Part shown: positions 38,601 to 46,339 of the stretch, piece after piece
Numbering within the stretch: position 1 is the first letter of the stretch
Layout of the letters: the number at the start of each line of letters is the position of its first letter
Assembly: GCA_963846585.1 (NCBI GenBank)
Contig: CAWJWO010000002.1
Coordinates: 62,001-126,000, forward strand
Reading direction: 5' to 3'
DNA length: 64,000 bases
From: JAAUTT01 sp963846585
GTDB lineage: Bacteria > Bacteroidota > Bacteroidia > Bacteroidales > JAAUTT01
Position numbers and translations under genes: made by a program
The notes under the pieces: generated by a model
Database searches by the model: none
What the model was told of the DNA's origin: nothing
Seen by the model: only the letters and a program-made list of their open reading frames with translations

Positions 38601-41600
38601 TTAACTTACAAAATGGCACTTTTATTTACAATAGTCAAACTAACTTACAAATTTCTACTACTACATCTTTCTCAATTCCTTCCAGTGCCGGATTAAATAT
38701 TAATACGCCTAATAACGTAATTATTGGTACTGCTCAAACTACTACAAACCCCACATTAAACTTAAATGGCAAATTAACCTTAGCTTCAACAAATACAGGA
38801 ACTGTTTTTGTAGGTCCAAATGCCACAACAGCTTATCATGATGATATTGAGTATTCAAGCGGGGGTGGATCAACTATAGAAGCAGATGGAGGCAGTCTGG
38901 TTGTAAATGGTGCTATTCGACGCAATCCGTCGGATGCTGCAGGAGTGTTAAGTTATACCCAAACCGGGAACAGCTCGGTCACCATCAACGGTAATTCTGC
39001 TTTAAATACAAATGCAAAACTCGAAGTATTCAATAACGGCAGCCAGTTTAGCATGTCAGGTACACCAACCCTGACAATTGTGCGCGGAGGAGGAGGCAAT
39101 TCATTTGGGGATGTATATCTCCGCCCCCAATCAGGTTCAGTAACAGGAGGTACAATTTTATTCGGCCAAAACGCAGCTGCTATAGGAAATCAGGTTTACC
39201 AGCTTGATGCCAATATTCCGTTAAACAATATTACTGTTTCAGGATTTAATGCAGCAACTACTGCTAAAGTTCAACTTATGGTTGACTCACTTATTGTAAA
39301 TGGGAATATGACTATAAATGCCAATAGCTCCTTAAATGCAGTTGCTGTTTCTAATAACAACATTGATATTAACTTTAACGGAAACCTGATTAATAACGGT
39401 ACATATAATTATGGCAACAACAATACAATCTTTAGCGCATCCAATTCTTCTTCATATCTGGGAGTTCAAGGTATTACCGGTTTGTCAACGACAAATTTCA
39501 ACAATTTGATTGTTAATCCTGGTTCTTCCCTTACTATTAACGGCAACACATCTGTTAATAACCTGTCCATAAATTCGGGTACATTAATTTGTGGTAACAA
39601 TAAAATGAGTGTTTCAGGGAGTTTTACAAACAACGGGAATTATACCGATAAGGGTACTAACAGTTCCGGTATAGGTTTGACAGGTACTTCCCCACAACAG
39701 GTTTCAGGTACTGGTTCGTTCGGTTGGCTGGAATTAAACAATGCCTCAGGTGCAATTCTGAATAACAATATTACTCTGAACGAATCCCTCACAATGACAA
39801 GTGGTATTCTTAATATTCAACAAAATTTGTTAACCCTGCAGCAAAATAGTAACATATATGCAAATGTTACTCCATTTAGTGTAAACAAAATGATAACAAC
39901 TAACGCCGTGCTGGGTAATACCGGAATCAATAAATTCTTTACAACAACGCCACAAACATTTGTTTACCCAATTGGAACCTCAGGTAAATACACGCCTGCA
40001 ATACTTACTGTTACTGCCAGCGGTTATGTTGGTTCGGTGAGGATTAATCCTGTTAATACCACACAGCCAACAGTGCTCGACCCGACCAATGCCTTAAAAT
40101 TTTATTGGGATATACAAAGTTCAGGTATTTCAGGTTTCCAGGGTACAATGACCCTTCATTACCTCTCCAGCGATGTAGTTGGCGGACCTGAAAGCAGTTA
40201 CCAGACAGCATGGCTCATCTCTCCCGGAACAAGCTGGAGTATAAATGAAGGCCCTGTTTATCCTACTCCCGGTGATTCAATGCAGTTTAATTATCCGGCC
40301 GGAACCGAAAACCTGAGCGGAGAATATACTGCCGGCCTTGGGGCATCTTTCCCGGCCATTGTTCCAACCTATACGAGCAATAATAATGGAGCATGGAACA
40401 ATCCTGCCATTTGGACTCAAACCGGAGGCACAACTCATATCCTTACAACGGGGCCAAATGGTTTTATTGTAATAATACAATCCAATGATACCGTTACTGC
40501 CTCTACAAATAATTGTTCTGCTTACCAAACAACAATAAATGGGAAATTGGTCGTTAATGCCGGAACATATGGTCAAAACTTTGGCAACGTAACCGGAAAT
40601 GGAACACTAACCCTTCAAAGCGGATTATTTCCTGCCGGTAACTATACAACCTTCCTGAGCTGTTTATCAGGTGGAACATTAGAATATGGGGGCACAGGGA
40701 ATTACACGATTATAGCCGATCTTTATAATAGTATCCCGAATATTTTGTTTTCAGGAACCGGTACCAGAATATTACCTGATAAAGCCCTTACAATATGCAA
40801 TTCACTTGTTATAGGTAAAGGGACTGATAACCCTGTTGTTGATAATAGTATTTATAACCAACACCTTACAATTGAAGGTACAATGCAATATTATAGCGGT
40901 ACTTTTAAAAGTGGTACAGGTACAAATGCAACAGTTACTTTTACCGGTTCATCAGCTCAAACTATTGGTGGCATTACAGGGAATTTTACCGGCAATAATG
41001 CATTCAATAATTTTGAAATAAACAATAGTGCAGGCCTTACTATTAATAATGGCGGGGCTATAGCAGTCAACGGGAATTTATTGCTTACCAACGGATTAAT
41101 AAATACAAAAACAAACAATACCTTAACCATAACAAATACAGCCACTAATTGTGTAATTCCTGCCGGAGGGAGCACTAATTCATATGTCAACGGACCATTA
41201 AGCAAGCTCATCATCCAGGGTGATAACTTTTTATTCCCTATTGGCCAGGGCGTTTTATCGGGTAACCGTGTATCTGTTTCATCCACACAAACAGGACCAA
41301 TAACCTGGACAGCACAATATTTCAATCCCAACCCCACTTACACAAGTTATTCTTCCCCACTTACCGTAGTGAGCTGGAATGAATATTGGGCAGTAACTCC
41401 TGCTTCAGCCAGCCAGGCGATAATTAACCTTAATTATTACCCGAACAGTGATATTACGCCACTGGTAACACCGGACGGCTTATCTGATATGTGTGTGGCA
41501 ACATTTAACTCAAGCCTTTGGAATGCAATTTCTTCTACTGCATCAGGAAATAATAATTATGGGACAGTATACACAAATTCAGTAGTATCATTGCCAAATA

Positions 41601-42754
41601 CACCTACCAATTTTACTCTCGCTGCAATAGAAAACGTTATTCCTAAGGCTAAACTATCACCAACCGGACCGGTTTGCGGTACTGCTGGTATTCCGGTCAC
41701 ATTCTCCGCACCAACCACAATCCCATTAAATTATATATTGACATATACTGTCAATAGTGGTAGTCCTCAAACTGTTAACATTAATTCAACATCCATGCTC
41801 CCTTATAGTTTACCAACTATGTTTGGAGGCCCCTCTGCAGTATACTCCTTAACAGGGTTTACATATGGTGGCGGAACAGGCGTGGTTGATCCGACTCCTG
41901 TAACTGCCTATGCCACACCTCCTACATCAAATGCAGGATTAAATCAATCGGTTTGCGGAATTACTTCAGTAAATCTTAACGGGGACAACCCTGCTCCTTA
42001 TACAGGCCTTTGGTCAGTTATAAGTGGAACAGGTGGTACAGTGATAACGCCCAATAATCCGACAAGCCAGTTTGACGGTATTTTACCTAATTCATATACT
42101 CTGCAATGGACAATAAGTAATGGGACATGTCAATCTATAAGTGATGTTTCCATAGCCTTCACTACCAGGCCGACACAACCAGTTGCTCTTTCACCTCAAA
42201 GCTTTTGTAATGCGGCTGTGATAAGCAATATTGCAGTTACAGCTCCTATCGGAACTGTAAACTGGTACACCATCCCAACGTATCCTCCCTCATCATCAGC
42301 TTTATCCCCCACTACTGCATTAACATCAGGCAGCACCTATTATGCTGATGCCGTTAGCGGTACTTGCGTGAGCTCACCACCACTCACTCCTGTAACAGTT
42401 ACGATCAACCCTTTGCCAAACATTACTACATCGCTTTCTGCCGGAGCTGTATGTTACGGCAATTCTATACAGAACTCTTCTATAACTTACAGTGCAGTTA
42501 CAAACTTGCCAACCCAATATTCTATCGTGTGGAATGCTGCCGCACAGGCTGCCGGCCTTGTGAATACAGGTTCAATTATTTTAACTGCAAGTCCACTAAC
42601 GGTGGCAATTGCAGCTAATGTTGCAGCTGGAACATATACGGGAACAATTTATGTAACAAATGCAAATGGTTGTAGCAGCACGGGCAATATTTTTACAATA
42701 ACTATAAACCCTACACCCAATACGGGACCGTTATATCGAAAGCCGAATGAGTAG
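32612..42754 (+). CDS. Giant repetitive surface protein (3380 residues)
   Basis: A signal peptide is present if the start is M1 or, better, M15 (MGFLYLSIIVKKIIL...FCQ). The protein is almost wholly beta-strand in character (Asn, Thr, Gly, Ser rich), as in a beta-helix or filamentous adhesin. Four modules with a W-N-x-x-x-x-W core have their first Trp at 54, 671, 1661 and 2595 (e.g. SGSWNNPATW, SGNWNNPTTW). Between them run hundreds of short strand units (LNINxG, GNLTxxG). Each long block ends in a non-repetitive domain such as NRYWLINQTG or KFYWDIQSSG. The C-terminal part, from about 3020, has three PKD/Ig-like domains. It ends NPTPNTGPLYRKPNE, with no standard Por-tail or CHU_C domain. Probably an adhesin; the partner is unknown. 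Confidence 0.85.
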   Translation: MKKLSTKSNSRVKNMGFLYLSIIVKKIILVASLFSISYISSFCQPVTAVASGSWNNPATWNNDAVPGAGDNVIINSGITVTVDGIADVCLSLTINSPTVANGITISGTNSLAVSGAITMNAPASAGVISTISVGTGTLSAAGIAIPGSAVNGENCIVSVSTGTINITGNITFSGTPAQAQFIFTGAGTLYIAGNLGGGGTFTNSTGIVNFNGTIPQTFAGYNYNILKSNNTAGITPVAAPSISTLTIADLTPGSLFNDGGFTITSANTLNLNSGTYNCTTATFPWSTLNAGSGTVNYSSAGAQTIYNTTYDVLTLSGGNTKTIHSAVIANILNFNGATTLAIGANSLTANAVNRNNAIAVTISTGTFNVNGNLSLTNSDPITFSGAGTINVSGNLTCGNITLNAGTMNITGILSCAALTGNSGIINIGGNFNPTTYTINTSTVNYNSSSAQNITGIGYFNLVSSGGGSKSLQGNTTVAGNLNLNSGVIQLSNYNLTLTGTTGLLQITGSFSNTNMIETNGNGLLIFSNANLIGADLNGTYPVGNIGAGSNPDYNPVLISGLTGAAANRTFSIGVYTGQLFVDGINRYWLINQTGVTGTPSLSFTYVTTESSSDFTKYQPYTNISGSWALAPSASATGINPVTSVLTAALPTTSEWTASIPGAFYSYQSGNWNNPTTWTNDPSGTTLINPLNTYPGDLDAVTILPGRTVTLTANVTSASNNITINGGGFLNLSNYQFTNSLLSLGGQGTLQISPSNPVTGYFPVVTTNTFINTGGGTVEYDVNTNLPLSPVNYNNLTINSPTGIVTLVSNISLNGNLWIEQGTFQINDNISAIRRQLTINGNVTVNTGASFTVGTGNTTTTTVPTGINTTVAGPFINYYDGESHRVVVNGNFINNGTVRFTNQTYPTFNAFPSNGIATVYFRGSTNNTLTCNGITDFYNFILDKGTDQTYLLTVYSSAFNNCRLFGANTAIFDISMGASNANPNLKKALWVRNGTLNLTGLIAIPSLTEGSVASATTGVPSSDYFIPSNGAIVLNDPFVIILATADDTTEVNAAYGLSGGNGALYGINASGAGSGLSILGNLQVNNGYLSTRESSGILYWSYASGQFIINGGTVDTKQFHNPEGGATGLISYSQTGGNVIFRGRFKNTINYTSVASLTNPVINTARDINGGTDATAGIGTFSINSNAGNGFAMSGGTMTFYDVCGTASPTDAVYIGCPTSNINVTGGTIQVIPTTGTLLPDAVYIINTLAPIGNLNINQASGNSKVQLNTNITVLQNLTLQSGTFDANMFNVGIGGNFSIASGTNYLCTGSSANRTIFNGTGTQTFTINLNSPLALNRLILRKSSASTLVFAGTQNTVNLADSLMIVTGKLNDNGNVINASGGIYNAGNEYGTGKIAMVGTNPQTIDGNGSGIFNNLDINNTNSSNSPVSLTAAITLNGTLNLALNKIFTIGTFNLLISSTGSITSIPGFSNTCFIQANGKVGDGGITKVYTNTTPFTFPLGAFSTNRPASYAYTPATIGFTIAPSVYGSLTVIPVGIEDPNTTTKNLSLTYYWHVVSSGFTLTPNSVTQSYTFAPADVNSTLSKYVPARFNNANFTWTSGTTGSINTSTYTMGLGPGDPFFYNVSYLDGDYTAGNNNPVNPFGTPKIFYSYHCPAPAGGLWDNSAIWSLASHTVYSNPSNIVPGAIDIVIIGNKDSVYLGRPVGATQYTAQNFDVRNCATLIIESGSALDIGYNTNCNFNVVANNTLNSLGNGDFRLTTSWNSGSTFLFPLGDFSSFNQNLGTEVLYSTNNNAGTTFWLPQTVNSYGNLIISPLGGSNIIFGNLSINVFGNVTINGTDPTSWFLPTWNSNYPTPPALPVTKTIKINGNLILNGGAFGWYGGGTGGAQNLIVNGNIIIGALSGIDVWSGNTSQSISIGGNLINNTTGTYYGDGYSYSRCNFTNAPVTFFGNFSSTISNTSGTPVTMFGNVTINKGNSQATTLTCNVGGTLTTPADNWLNLQNGTFIYNSQTNLQISTTTSFSIPSSAGLNINTPNNVIIGTAQTTTNPTLNLNGKLTLASTNTGTVFVGPNATTAYHDDIEYSSGGGSTIEADGGSLVVNGAIRRNPSDAAGVLSYTQTGNSSVTINGNSALNTNAKLEVFNNGSQFSMSGTPTLTIVRGGGGNSFGDVYLRPQSGSVTGGTILFGQNAAAIGNQVYQLDANIPLNNITVSGFNAATTAKVQLMVDSLIVNGNMTINANSSLNAVAVSNNNIDINFNGNLINNGTYNYGNNNTIFSASNSSSYLGVQGITGLSTTNFNNLIVNPGSSLTINGNTSVNNLSINSGTLICGNNKMSVSGSFTNNGNYTDKGTNSSGIGLTGTSPQQVSGTGSFGWLELNNASGAILNNNITLNESLTMTSGILNIQQNLLTLQQNSNIYANVTPFSVNKMITTNAVLGNTGINKFFTTTPQTFVYPIGTSGKYTPAILTVTASGYVGSVRINPVNTTQPTVLDPTNALKFYWDIQSSGISGFQGTMTLHYLSSDVVGGPESSYQTAWLISPGTSWSINEGPVYPTPGDSMQFNYPAGTENLSGEYTAGLGASFPAIVPTYTSNNNGAWNNPAIWTQTGGTTHILTTGPNGFIVIIQSNDTVTASTNNCSAYQTTINGKLVVNAGTYGQNFGNVTGNGTLTLQSGLFPAGNYTTFLSCLSGGTLEYGGTGNYTIIADLYNSIPNILFSGTGTRILPDKALTICNSLVIGKGTDNPVVDNSIYNQHLTIEGTMQYYSGTFKSGTGTNATVTFTGSSAQTIGGITGNFTGNNAFNNFEINNSAGLTINNGGAIAVNGNLLLTNGLINTKTNNTLTITNTATNCVIPAGGSTNSYVNGPLSKLIIQGDNFLFPIGQGVLSGNRVSVSSTQTGPITWTAQYFNPNPTYTSYSSPLTVVSWNEYWAVTPASASQAIINLNYYPNSDITPLVTPDGLSDMCVATFNSSLWNAISSTASGNNNYGTVYTNSVVSLPNTPTNFTLAAIENVIPKAKLSPTGPVCGTAGIPVTFSAPTTIPLNYILTYTVNSGSPQTVNINSTSMLPYSLPTMFGGPSAVYSLTGFTYGGGTGVVDPTPVTAYATPPTSNAGLNQSVCGITSVNLNGDNPAPYTGLWSVISGTGGTVITPNNPTSQFDGILPNSYTLQWTISNGTCQSISDVSIAFTTRPTQPVALSPQSFCNAAVISNIAVTAPIGTVNWYTIPTYPPSSSALSPTTALTSGSTYYADAVSGTCVSSPPLTPVTVTINPLPNITTSLSAGAVCYGNSIQNSSITYSAVTNLPTQYSIVWNAAAQAAGLVNTGSIILTASPLTVAIAANVAAGTYTGTIYVTNANGCSSTGNIFTITINPTPNTGPLYRKPNE

Positions 42755-42779
42755 TTTGGTTGTTAGTTGAAGCTGCACA

Positions 42780-44429
42780 TCATTTCTGAATCACCTTCAA
42801 CTTGTCCTTAGTATCTTCAACTATATTTTTAAGGTACCATTCCGGATAACCCGGTTGTAAAGGAGCAACAGGCATTTTATATCCATTTGTCACAAACCTG
42901 CCATCTTTTTCAACCTTAATATTGCCATCTATATATTTTACCAAAAGGTAATGACTTAAATTTTTCCATCGGTTAACAGTTTCGTTGCCTATATTTACAG
43001 AATATGATGTAAGAAATTCAATAGCAGCTTTTTTATCTTTTTTTAAATATTCAAGAGCTTGTATATCAATTTTTTTTACATCGGAGATATATCGGTTTTC
43101 AAGTTCCTTTTGTACTTTTTTAACATCTTCAATCATAATGTTATACCTTAAATAACAAAAATTTGAAACCAGGTTGAATGTCCAAAATGCTGACGTTTCA
43201 GAATAGTTAAGCATATCTCCGTTTCCTACAGCAAAAGATTCAGGTACCCTTGTCATACTACAATACATAGGAGAATATACCGAGCTGGCTGCATCATCCA
43301 CACCGAACCAAAGAATGCCGCCTACTTCATCAGGTAACCAGGACCGGCATTGCGCGATAAATGAAAACCCGGTCTGCTGGGTGGCGGCAGCTCTTTCGTT
43401 GCAATATTCAACACCGTCAACCTTCCATGTAAGTGGCCTCCATCTGTATGGCAGGCCATAAGGCCCAGCGCCATAATCCTTTGTCATATCAAGTGGTGTA
43501 CCTTCCAAATGGTCGCGCATAAAGCCCAACATGTCGTTTAATGTTACAGGACGATCAGGCTTAATCCAAATTGGAAGCTTATTTTTTAAGTTACTGCCAT
43601 TTACATAATCAAAATAAGCATCCATATCCTTGTTAAGTTTACGAAACATGCTCCACACACGTACTTCACAAAAACGGGCACCTTCAAAATCAATGGGAGA
43701 ATAGGCATCGCTAAAACTAAAATCCTTATCCTCTCCTTTAAAATATCCTTTCTCCCTGGCAAGGCTAATCACATCTTTAGCATAAATACACTCATCAGGT
43801 TTATTTAACGGGAAAGTAGTAATACGGGCATGATTAGCATGTCCGCAAACATAACCGTCAGGAATTCTACGGGCAACCCATACAGCCCCTTTTTTCCCCT
43901 GTCCTTTTGAAATCATTTCCAAAATCCATGCTTCATTCTTATCTCCAACTGAAAATGATTCTCCGGTACTTGCATAACCATACTCAGAAACAAGGTCAGT
44001 CATTACTTTTATAGCTTCCCTTGCAGATCTTGATCTCTGGAGTGCAATATACATCAGGCTGCCATAGTCGACTATGGCTGTACTATCAATAAGTTCCTCC
44101 CTGCCGGTGAAAGTAGTTTCCCCAATAACGACCTGAAACTCATTCATATTTCCAACAACCGAATAGGTGTGAGGCACTTGCTTTATTTTACCCAATGGTT
44201 TGCCTGTATCCCATTCAACCACATCTACCATGGTACCCTTGGGATAGTCCATAGCCGGCCGGAAATAAAGTTCCCCGTATAATACATGTGAATCTGCAGT
44301 ATATGAAATCATTACAGAACCATCTGCCGAGGCTCCTTTTGTAATAATATAATTGGTGCAACTTCTTGATTCAGGAAATATCATTGAAATAAATACAGTC
44401 CCAATTATTAAAGTTCTTATTTTATTCAT
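42780..44429 (-). CDS. C69 family dipeptidase
   Basis: A 549-residue protein. A signal peptide is followed by the nucleophile Cys24 in SRSCTNYIITKGASADGS. Cleavage would expose it as the N-terminal residue, as needed in this Ntn-hydrolase family. Other family blocks are NMNEFQVVIGETTFTGREEL, YGSLMYIALQRSRSAREAI, YASTGESFSVGDKNEAWILE and YVCGHANHARI. Members cut dipeptides. It converges with the giant gene (25 bases between stops) and has a TATATTTG element upstream (44482-44489 on its strand). Confidence 0.92.
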   Translation of the reverse strand: MNKIRTLIIGTVFISMIFPESRSCTNYIITKGASADGSVMISYTADSHVLYGELYFRPAMDYPKGTMVDVVEWDTGKPLGKIKQVPHTYSVVGNMNEFQVVIGETTFTGREELIDSTAIVDYGSLMYIALQRSRSAREAIKVMTDLVSEYGYASTGESFSVGDKNEAWILEMISKGQGKKGAVWVARRIPDGYVCGHANHARITTFPLNKPDECIYAKDVISLAREKGYFKGEDKDFSFSDAYSPIDFEGARFCEVRVWSMFRKLNKDMDAYFDYVNGSNLKNKLPIWIKPDRPVTLNDMLGFMRDHLEGTPLDMTKDYGAGPYGLPYRWRPLTWKVDGVEYCNERAAATQQTGFSFIAQCRSWLPDEVGGILWFGVDDAASSVYSPMYCSMTRVPESFAVGNGDMLNYSETSAFWTFNLVSNFCYLRYNIMIEDVKKVQKELENRYISDVKKIDIQALEYLKKDKKAAIEFLTSYSVNIGNETVNRWKNLSHYLLVKYIDGNIKVEKDGRFVTNGYKMPVAPLQPGYPEWYLKNIVEDTKDKLKVIQK

Positions 44430-44481
44430 TTCAAAATTTTTTAAATTAGGCTTTTAAACTAATATCTTTTCAGCTTTTTGA

Positions 44482-44489
44482 CAAATATA
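44482..44489 (-). promoter_or_regulatory. Minus-7 element (TATATTTG) for the C69 dipeptidase gene
   Basis: Read on the minus strand, TATATTTG is a full TAnnTTTG match about 52 bases before the start codon. No clear minus-33 element was found. Confidence 0.45.
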
Positions 44490-44609
44490 GCAAATAACAT
44501 ATTTCGATTGTGTTTAGTTTAATTATTCTTAAAAATATCATTTAATATTCGTCCCCCCTATTTTTTTAAGATAAATTTCAAAATAATATATTATTTATGT
44601 AATTAACCC

Positions 44610-44638
44610 TTGTTTTTTAAATATATTTACTATATTTG
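44610..44638 (+). promoter_or_regulatory. Promoter of a candidate small RNA
   Basis: TTG (44610-44612), then 18 bases, then TATATTTG (44631-44638), a full minus-7 match. It points into a gene-free stretch that ends in a hairpin terminator. Confidence 0.55.
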
Positions 44639-44644
44639 TATCAT

Positions 44645-44768
44645 ATTTTGATATTTGATTTTAATTTTGTTGACAAAAATATAAGTTAAAAATAAGTAGT
44701 TTAGTTAGTAGTTGTAAATGTTAGTAATGTGGGTAAAGGGTTATTCGTGAGAATCACCCTTTTTTTTA
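44645..44768 (+). ncRNA. Candidate intergenic small RNA of about 120 nt
   Basis: Promoter and terminator frame a stretch with no convincing ORF; the only ATG-led frame near the 3' end has about 11 codons. The terminator at 44735-44762 is AAAGGGT-ATTC-GTGA-GAAT-ACCCTTT with one internal mismatch and a T run. Both neighbouring genes are on the minus strand, so neither gene explains this plus-strand terminator. The body is AT-rich with a repetitive TAGTTTAGTTAGTAGTTG stretch. No known RNA family is recognised. Confidence 0.5.
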
Positions 44769-44825
44769 TTTTAATATTAATATCCTTGAGAAAGTGCTTA
44801 GTCCTTAATTGTTAGTATAGCTAAA

Positions 44826-44906
44826 TTTTATAAAAAGTTTATAAGGTTTATAAAAAAATTACATGAATGCCATAAACTTTATAAACTTTATAAACCTCAT
44901 AAACAA
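44826..44906. repeat. Paired inverted TTTATAAGG / CCTTTATAAA-type repeat
   Basis: The left arm (44826-44855) has TTTATAAAAAGTTTATAAGG. The right arm (44871-44906) has ATAAACTTTATAAACTTTATAAACC. They pair imperfectly with a short loop. The arms lie after the anmK stop codon, reading its strand. Confidence 0.75.
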
Positions 44907-44956
44907 AAAAACGCATAAACCCAACAAAATCAATTGAAAATATTCAAATTTGCACA

Positions 44957-46033
44957 TTATTCTATTACCTCATAAATAACCCCACCAGAAGAATTCCTCC
45001 GTGCACCGGTTACCGAACTCAAACAATTTATTTCTTTTCTGTATCTAAGTACTCCCAAAAAAGCAAAAATGAGAGCTTCCTTATAATCTATCAGGCTTTT
45101 ATCAGGGATTTCGACAGATAATTGAATCTGATCCTTTAACAGATCCAAAAGAAATGCATTCAATGTTCCGCCACCTGTAATTAAAAGTTTTCCTTTTTGT
45201 TTATACTCAAATATCTTTCCAATCTGATATGAAACATGCTGATAAATCGTCCTCATTTTATCTTCAACAGGTAAATTATAATTTTGAATTAGTGGCAAAA
45301 TTGTATCCCAAACCCATTCCTTTCCAAGAGATTTTGGACCCGGTAATTTATAATATTCAAGCTTGTTCAATTCATTTAACAAATCTTCACATACTTTACC
45401 TTTTTTCCCAATTTCTCCACCTTTGTCAAATTCAAGTCCTTTTTCCTCAGCAACATGGTTAAACAGAATATTTACAGGGCAAATATCATAAGCCATTCTG
45501 TTGCCGTAATTATCATCAAATGAAATATTTGCAAATCCACCAAGATTTAAGCAATATTCATAACCCGAAAACAAATATTTATCGCCAATTGGGACTAAAG
45601 GTGCGCCCTGTCCACCCAATGCCACATCCAAAGCCCTGAAATCGCAAACGGTTGAAATGCCTACCAATGAAGCTATTTCTGCTCCATTGCCTATCTGGTA
45701 TGTCAATCCTTGATGTGGTCGATGAAATATAGTATGGCCATGCGAAGCAACAAGATCAACCTTTATATTTGTACCTATTAAAAATTGAATAATTTTCCCG
45801 CCTATTAACTTTCCAAAATCATTGTGAAGCCTGATTAATTCATGGCCCGGCATTATTGCCGCCGAAGAAAGTTTCAATTTCCATTCTTTGTCATAAGTAT
45901 AAGTAGCCCCCTTATGAATTTTATAGTGCCAGGTATTGCGTTCAATATTAAATGTACACAAGGCAATATCAATTCCATCCAGGGAAGTGCCTGACATAAC
46001 ACCTATTACATTATATAATTTTTTTTCGCCCAT
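44957..46033 (-). CDS. anmK: Anhydro-N-acetylmuramic acid kinase
   Basis: A 358-residue protein with the AnmK signature NVIGVMSGTSLDGIDIALC at the N-terminus. It also has DLVASHGHTIFHRP, TYQIGNGAEIASLVG, VCDFRALDVALGGQGAPLVP and LNLGGFANIS, and a C-terminal ATP-site block LLITGGGTLNAFL. It phosphorylates 1,6-anhydro-MurNAc while opening the anhydro ring, recycling peptidoglycan fragments in the cytoplasm. Residue His 98-101 and Asp 132 regions match the ASKHA kinase fold. It is transcribed alone next to an M23 peptidase gene on the same strand, both concerned with the cell wall. Confidence 0.95.
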   Translation of the reverse strand: MGEKKLYNVIGVMSGTSLDGIDIALCTFNIERNTWHYKIHKGATYTYDKEWKLKLSSAAIMPGHELIRLHNDFGKLIGGKIIQFLIGTNIKVDLVASHGHTIFHRPHQGLTYQIGNGAEIASLVGISTVCDFRALDVALGGQGAPLVPIGDKYLFSGYEYCLNLGGFANISFDDNYGNRMAYDICPVNILFNHVAEEKGLEFDKGGEIGKKGKVCEDLLNELNKLEYYKLPGPKSLGKEWVWDTILPLIQNYNLPVEDKMRTIYQHVSYQIGKIFEYKQKGKLLITGGGTLNAFLLDLLKDQIQLSVEIPDKSLIDYKEALIFAFLGVLRYRKEINCLSSVTGARRNSSGGVIYEVIE

Positions 46034-46078
46034 TTCTAATGATCAATTAATTAGTAGTAAGTAAAAAGTCAATTTTAT

Positions 46079-46335
46079 AGAACCAGGAGCCAAGAGCCAG
46101 GAACCAAGACGAGGGACGTGAAAGGACATGAAAGGACATGAAAGGACATGAAAGGACATGAAAAAGAATAAAGAATACAGATGACAGAATAGATGAGGTG
46201 ATAAAGTGATGAAGTATTGAAGAAATTATCTTATAATTTTTCATAAGTCAATAGTAATTTATCATCTTTTCATTTGCACATTTTCAAATTTTCAAATTAT
46301 TTTTTCATGTCTTGGTTCCTGGTTCCTGGTTCTAC
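46079..46335. repeat. Paired AACCAGGAGCCAAG / CTTGGTTCCTGGTTC repeats with GGACATGAAA tandem units
   Basis: The left arm (46079-46110) is GAACCAGGAGCCAAGAGCCAGGAACCAAG. The right arm (46313-46335) is CTTGGTTCCTGGTTCCTGGTTC, its reverse complement with small changes. Between them lie five GGACATGAAA/GGACGTGAAA units (46115-46165) and a GTGATAAAGTGATGAAG unit. The gap 46034-46339 has no gene. Confidence 0.8.
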
Positions 46336-46339
46336 AAAA

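Noticed and set aside
32722..41337. Long reverse-strand reading frames inside the giant gene
   Set aside because: They mirror the repetitive Asn/Thr/Gly codons of the plus-strand gene and have no independent family signature.
44700..44760. Short ATG-led frame near the candidate small RNA as a leader peptide
   Set aside because: Only about 11 codons and no plausible downstream gene on that strand.
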